DNA of 9,644 bases from Chitinivibrionales bacterium. GTDB lineage: Bacteria; Fibrobacterota; Chitinivibrionia; Chitinivibrionales; FEN-1185. The DNA is taken from assembly GCA_028718065.1 (NCBI GenBank), contig JAQUMP010000093.1, forward strand, positions 1-9,644, in the 5' to 3' direction. Below the pieces are notes generated by a model, which was not told where the DNA came from, ran no database searches, and worked only from the letters and a program-made list of their open reading frames with translations. This document shows positions 8,387-9,644 of the stretch, one piece after another (the stretch's first letter is position 1; each line of letters begins with the position of its first letter). The position numbers and the translations under genes were made by a program.

Positions 8387-8409
8387 GCCTGAACTTCGCA
8401 CGTTCAGGC
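8387..8409. repeat. Perfect 8-bp hairpin in the long intergenic gap
   Basis: GCCTGAAC (8387-8394) and GTTCAGGC (8402-8409) are perfect inverted arms around a seven-base loop. In minus-strand transcripts the T-run lies before the hairpin and only TTCC follows it, so it lacks the U-tract of an intrinsic terminator. On the plus strand an A-run follows, again no U-tract. It could be a structured 5' leader element for the barrel operon, an mRNA-stabilising end for the upstream gene, or a regulator site. Confidence 0.55.
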
Positions 8410-8476
8410 AAAAATTAATACGCCCTAAAAAATTCATAGTAATATATAATATGAAAAAATATTTTCCATAAAAAAA
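8410..8476 (-). promoter_or_regulatory. AT-rich stretch, candidate promoter zone for the operon
   Basis: This stretch between the stop at 8477 and the hairpin is almost all A and T and contains TATAAT-like words on both strands. No convincing -35/-10 pair with normal spacing could be picked, so this is only the likeliest zone for a promoter serving the four downstream genes. If the start is here, the message has a leader of roughly 170 bases or more that includes the inverted repeats. The rest of the gap (8226-8386) holds no supported gene. Confidence 0.25.
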
Positions 8477-9559
8477 TTATTTTGGTCCCTCCCGGACTCG
8501 GACATGCCAACCGCTCCGGCAGGAATCGGCCGGCGAGGATTTAAAACCAAGCGAAAAGTGGGCGGCCTTAACGATTTGGATTTTAATCGATCCCGCCTCT
8601 TTTTCCACCCATCCGAGCGTATCGCCCTTGTCGCCGGTAAGGACATGGTCGGGCCGCATGATCTGAACGATTTCACCGGCAAAAACACTGTCGGCGCTCC
8701 CCAGATTAAGGTAGACTTCACTGCCGTTGCATTCCAGGATTTTTCCCTCTTTTACCTCCGCGGCCGCATTGCCGCGGAGCTGGGGCGCGGTCTTAAAATC
8801 AGCCGCCACTTTGCGATGCAGCTCGGCCGAATAATTTTTCATAAGCGCGCCCACGACGCTCTTATGAAAATATTCGGACCCAAACGGCGTCCGGCTTAAA
8901 TAATAAAAATTCATCTCGCTGTTATCGATCTGAAACGGCATCCAAACGCTAAAGCCGCCGTCTTTCCGTTCCGTATTAAAAACCGCATGTTCCAGGAGCG
9001 ATCCCGTGGCAGAGGCGTAAATATCGAGCTCAAGGTGAATGGCCGCCTTAAACGATTGCAGGGCCCCGATAATGCCGACACCGCCCTGCCCCTGAAGAGC
9101 GGAGGACTGGTCGGCGACGGGAAGCGGGATGGAACTAGCGTTCCCGACGCTTCCGTTGGCATTCACGCCTTGCTTGACAACAAGGAATTTAAGCACCGTG
9201 CCGGTGACGATAATGTTTGCATGAAAGCGGCCGGCCAGATTGTTTTTAATGCGCGCCTGGCCCAATTCACTCTGTTTCCAGCCGTTATCCTTGATCGCCG
9301 CAAGCACCGAGTCAAAAGGCACGCAGGCAATGGCCGAATCATGCGAGGGCAGGGTATCCACCGTCTGGGAAAACCAGCGCGGAATATCCACGCGCAGGTC
9401 CCAGGCTTCGTTGAGTTTTACCTTGTCTTCCAGGGGAAGAAAAATGACCCGGATTGGAGCAGCACCGGCATTGCCCGCAAGGATTAAAAAGCACCCAATA
9501 ATAAAATACTTGTTGAATTTATTTTGCAGGTTTCGCTTGACTATTCCGGTATATTTCAT
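8477..9559 (-). CDS. Secreted protein with CsgG-like and FlgT C-terminal-like parts
   Basis: The protein has 360 residues with a basic N-terminal region (KRNLQNKFNK), a hydrophobic core (YFIIGCFLILAG) and a likely cleavage after AGA near residue 33, so it is exported. There is no lipobox at the cleavage point. Residues about 36-250 carry a pattern seen in CsgG/TolB-like periplasmic domains: an opening strand IRVIFLPLED, a middle segment ending in GRFHANIIVTGTVLKF, and a strand-rich end (AIHLELDIYASATGSLLEH). Residues about 268-340 resemble the FlgT C-terminal domain, a small beta fold with a 'G-x-V..v-L-N-L-G..D.V..G' course (EGKILECNGSEVYLNLGSAD, then GEIVQIM). Known relatives of these folds act at the outer membrane in curli export or at the flagellar base, but no curli or flagellar gene is visible here. 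Only a weak AGG precedes the ATG by six bases. It is separated from the barrel gene by 263 bases and may be its own transcript. Both domain calls are by eye. Confidence 0.83.
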   Translation of the reverse strand: MKYTGIVKRNLQNKFNKYFIIGCFLILAGNAGAAPIRVIFLPLEDKVKLNEAWDLRVDIPRWFSQTVDTLPSHDSAIACVPFDSVLAAIKDNGWKQSELGQARIKNNLAGRFHANIIVTGTVLKFLVVKQGVNANGSVGNASSIPLPVADQSSALQGQGGVGIIGALQSFKAAIHLELDIYASATGSLLEHAVFNTERKDGGFSVWMPFQIDNSEMNFYYLSRTPFGSEYFHKSVVGALMKNYSAELHRKVAADFKTAPQLRGNAAAEVKEGKILECNGSEVYLNLGSADSVFAGEIVQIMRPDHVLTGDKGDTLGWVEKEAGSIKIQIVKAAHFSLGFKSSPADSCRSGWHVRVREGPK

Positions 9560-9644
9560 GGGGAGCCTGATAACTTTAAGAAAGAATATGGCATTAATTT
9601 ATATCCTAATAAAATGAAGGTGCTATTGTTTTATTTAAAAAAAT

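Noticed and set aside
8387..8409. Rho-independent terminator for the 360-residue gene
   Set aside because: The stem is perfect but no U-tract follows it in the minus-strand transcript; the T-run lies on the wrong side.
8450..8470. AT-only hairpin just after the stop at 8477 as a terminator
   Set aside because: The stem is nearly all A-T with one G-T pair and is not followed by a clear U-run; it is expected in such AT-rich sequence.

Overview
The window carries five co-oriented protein genes, all on the minus strand, so transcription runs from the right edge toward base 1. Every one encodes an exported or envelope-associated protein: signal peptides or N-terminal hydrophobic segments, one clear lipobox, and one very large protein that looks like an outer-membrane beta-barrel. 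No RNA gene, mobile element, CRISPR array or housekeeping gene was seen. The likely host is a two-membrane (Gram-negative type) bacterium of roughly balanced G+C. A DUF5683-like gene and a giant barrel with DxNxNGxxD calcium-type loops fit the Bacteroidota/Fibrobacterota (FCB) side of the tree or a related uncultured lineage. This placement is inference only.

Layout in transcription order: (1) 9559-8477, a secreted 360-residue protein with an N-terminal part reminiscent of CsgG/TolB-like periplasmic folds and a C-terminal part reminiscent of the FlgT C-terminal domain. (2) 8476-8214, the only long intergenic gap, with an AT-rich half followed by a G+C-richer half holding several inverted repeats; it probably carries the promoter and leader for what follows. 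(3) 8213-4758, a 1151-residue predicted outer-membrane barrel with three acidic calcium-type loops and a single cysteine pair. (4) 4721-4206, a 171-residue DUF5683-like membrane protein. (5) 4175-1959, a 738-residue lipoprotein with an N-terminal fibronectin type III-like domain. (6) 1882-1, the first 627 residues of a TPR-repeat protein that continues beyond base 1. The last four genes are separated by only 36, 30 and 76 bases, and three have well-placed Shine-Dalgarno sequences, so they look like one operon.

Taken together, the set (large barrel, lipoprotein, small membrane protein, TPR scaffold, and a CsgG/FlgT-like secreted protein just upstream) has the composition expected of an outer-membrane assembly, export or surface-structure module. 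No gene could be assigned to a named system such as SusCD uptake or type IX secretion. The joint function is a hypothesis from context, not something the sequence proves. Three start sites need adjusting from the longest open frame: the barrel (8213, not 8231), the DUF5683-like gene (4721, not 4748), and the edge-truncated TPR gene (1882).
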